Of a stretch of DNA of 5,814 nt, positions 5,054-5,814 are shown one piece after another (position 1 is the first letter of the stretch; every line of letters begins with the position of its first letter). The position numbers and the translations under genes are program-made. Below the pieces are notes generated by a model that ran no database searches, was not told where the DNA came from, and saw only the letters and a program-made list of their open reading frames with translations. This DNA is from Solirubrobacterales bacterium (GTDB lineage: Bacteria; Actinomycetota; Thermoleophilia; Solirubrobacterales; Solirubrobacteraceae): NCBI GenBank assembly GCA_013695395.1, contig JACDAP010000099.1, positions 1 to 5,814 of the forward strand, written 5' to 3'.

Positions 5054-5814
5054 TCAGGAAGCGCCGCGGGCCTTCGCCACCAGCGCGTCGAGCCGGCGCC
5101 AGAAGACCCGCCGCGTCTCCGGGCCGGAGCGCTGCGGGCCGAGGTGGTCGCTGACCGCGGGGTCCTCGACGCGGACGAGCTCCTCGTCGTCGACCTGCGC
5201 CCGCGCGACGATCCGCTTGGCGATGGTGTCACCCACCGTCTGGTCGTCGGTGCCGTAGAGGGAGACGATGCGGGTCATGCTCGGGATCTCGCGCGGGTCG
5301 GCCGCCTCCGGGAGCGCGAGCGGGATCCCGCGGGTCATCCGGCCGGGGTAGGCGGAGAAGATCGCCCGCGCCGGCGGCAGCCTGAGCCGCTTCGCGCTCG
5401 CGGCGTAGTCGGCGCTCATCGCCCCGCCCGCGGAGTGGCCGGCGACGACCCACCCCGCCCGCGGCAGCTCCTCCTCCTCGAGCGCGGCGCGCACCCCCGC
5501 CACGACGCCGTCGAAGGCGAGGTCCGGGGCCAGGAACGGGGCGTCCTGGTAGACGGGGTAGACGACGGTCGACCCCTCGCGCACCAGGTGCGTCAGCCAG
5601 GGCCCGTAGAGCTCGGGGTTCACGGCGGTCCAGCCGTGGAGGAAGAGCAGCACAGGGTCCTCCCGCGCACCCTTGTGGCGGAAGACCCAGGCGCCCTGCG
5701 AGCCCTCTCCGGCGAACGAGACGTCCACGTCGCCGGGCAGGTCGGGGCGCGGCGGGTCCGCGTCGGCGGGCGGGCCGGGGCGCGGCGCGTTCGCGGTGTC
5801 GCCCGGGGCAGGGG
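5054..5814 (-). CDS. Alpha/beta hydrolase, 5' end probably beyond the window (partial)
   Basis: An alpha/beta-hydrolase-fold enzyme (esterase, lipase or dienelactone-hydrolase type). Counting from an internal GTG at 5728 (224 residues), I see LLFLHGW (27-33, oxyanion loop), the nucleophile elbow GHSAGG (97-102, Ser99), YGTDDQTVGD (158-167, candidate Asp161 or Asp162) and SDHLGP (193-198, His195), so the catalytic triad is complete. The GTG has no ribosome site. Upstream the frame stays open for 28 more codons to the window edge and reads a Pro/Asp/Ala-rich stretch typical of the linker after a signal peptide or lipobox. I therefore give the gene as 5'-partial; a start at 5728 is the alternative. 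It converges on the CrtA-like gene across a 76-bp gap and is not its operon partner. The substrate is unknown, and export is inferred only from the composition of the upstream stretch. Confidence 0.85.
   Translation of the reverse strand, partial: PAPGDTANAPRPGPPADADPPRPDLPGDVDVSFAGEGSQGAWVFRHKGAREDPVLLFLHGWTAVNPELYGPWLTHLVREGSTVVYPVYQDAPFLAPDLAFDGVVAGVRAALEEEELPRAGWVVAGHSAGGAMSADYAASAKRLRLPPARAIFSAYPGRMTRGIPLALPEAADPREIPSMTRIVSLYGTDDQTVGDTIAKRIVARAQVDDEELVRVEDPAVSDHLGPQRSGPETRRVFWRRLDALVAKARGAS

Noticed and set aside
2395..5232. A 945-codon open frame on the minus strand spanning the glycosyltransferase, PlsY-like and CrtA-like genes
   Set aside because: It is low-complexity Arg/Pro/Ala/Gly-rich translation with no domain, and it crosses three genes supported by clear family motifs. 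Long antisense frames are expected in DNA this GC-rich.

Overview
The window is very GC-rich with strong G/C preference at third codon positions, GTG starts and AAGGAG-type ribosome binding sites. This fits a high-GC actinobacterium. A Thermoleophilia/Solirubrobacterales-like or other soil actinobacterial source is my guess from protein style, not something the sequence proves. Six protein-coding genes fill almost the whole window. I see no RNA genes, insertion sequences, integrases or CRISPR arrays.

Left part (19-2354, minus strand): two acyl-CoA dehydrogenase genes form a translationally coupled pair (ATGA overlap). The upstream one has the full set of acyl-CoA dehydrogenase motifs. The downstream one is a shorter, diverged subunit that has lost the usual FAD/substrate loop in its middle domain. 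This is the arrangement of actinobacterial alpha2-beta2 FadE (ChsE-type) enzymes. A divergent intergenic region (2355-2493) carries a plausible promoter for the pair.

Middle part (2494-4977): three genes alternate in strand with essentially no spacing. They are a GT2 glycosyltransferase resembling carotenoid glycosyltransferases (CrtQ type, plus strand), a diverged PlsY-family acyltransferase (minus), and a CrtA/spheroidene monooxygenase-like protein (plus). The first two overlap tail-to-tail by 7 bp. The last two are divergent and their start codons overlap inside one CATG. Together they suggest, without proving, a tailoring set that oxidises, glycosylates and acylates a carotenoid or similar isoprenoid lipid. 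No crtE, crtB or crtI core gene is visible here.

Right part (4978-5814): a 76-bp convergent gap holds a 13-bp perfect inverted repeat with a second, partial copy of its left arm, so two mutually exclusive hairpins can form. Beyond it an alpha/beta hydrolase (minus strand) runs towards the window edge. Its reading frame stays open to the edge through a Pro/Asp-rich stretch, so the true N-terminus, perhaps with an export signal, probably lies outside.
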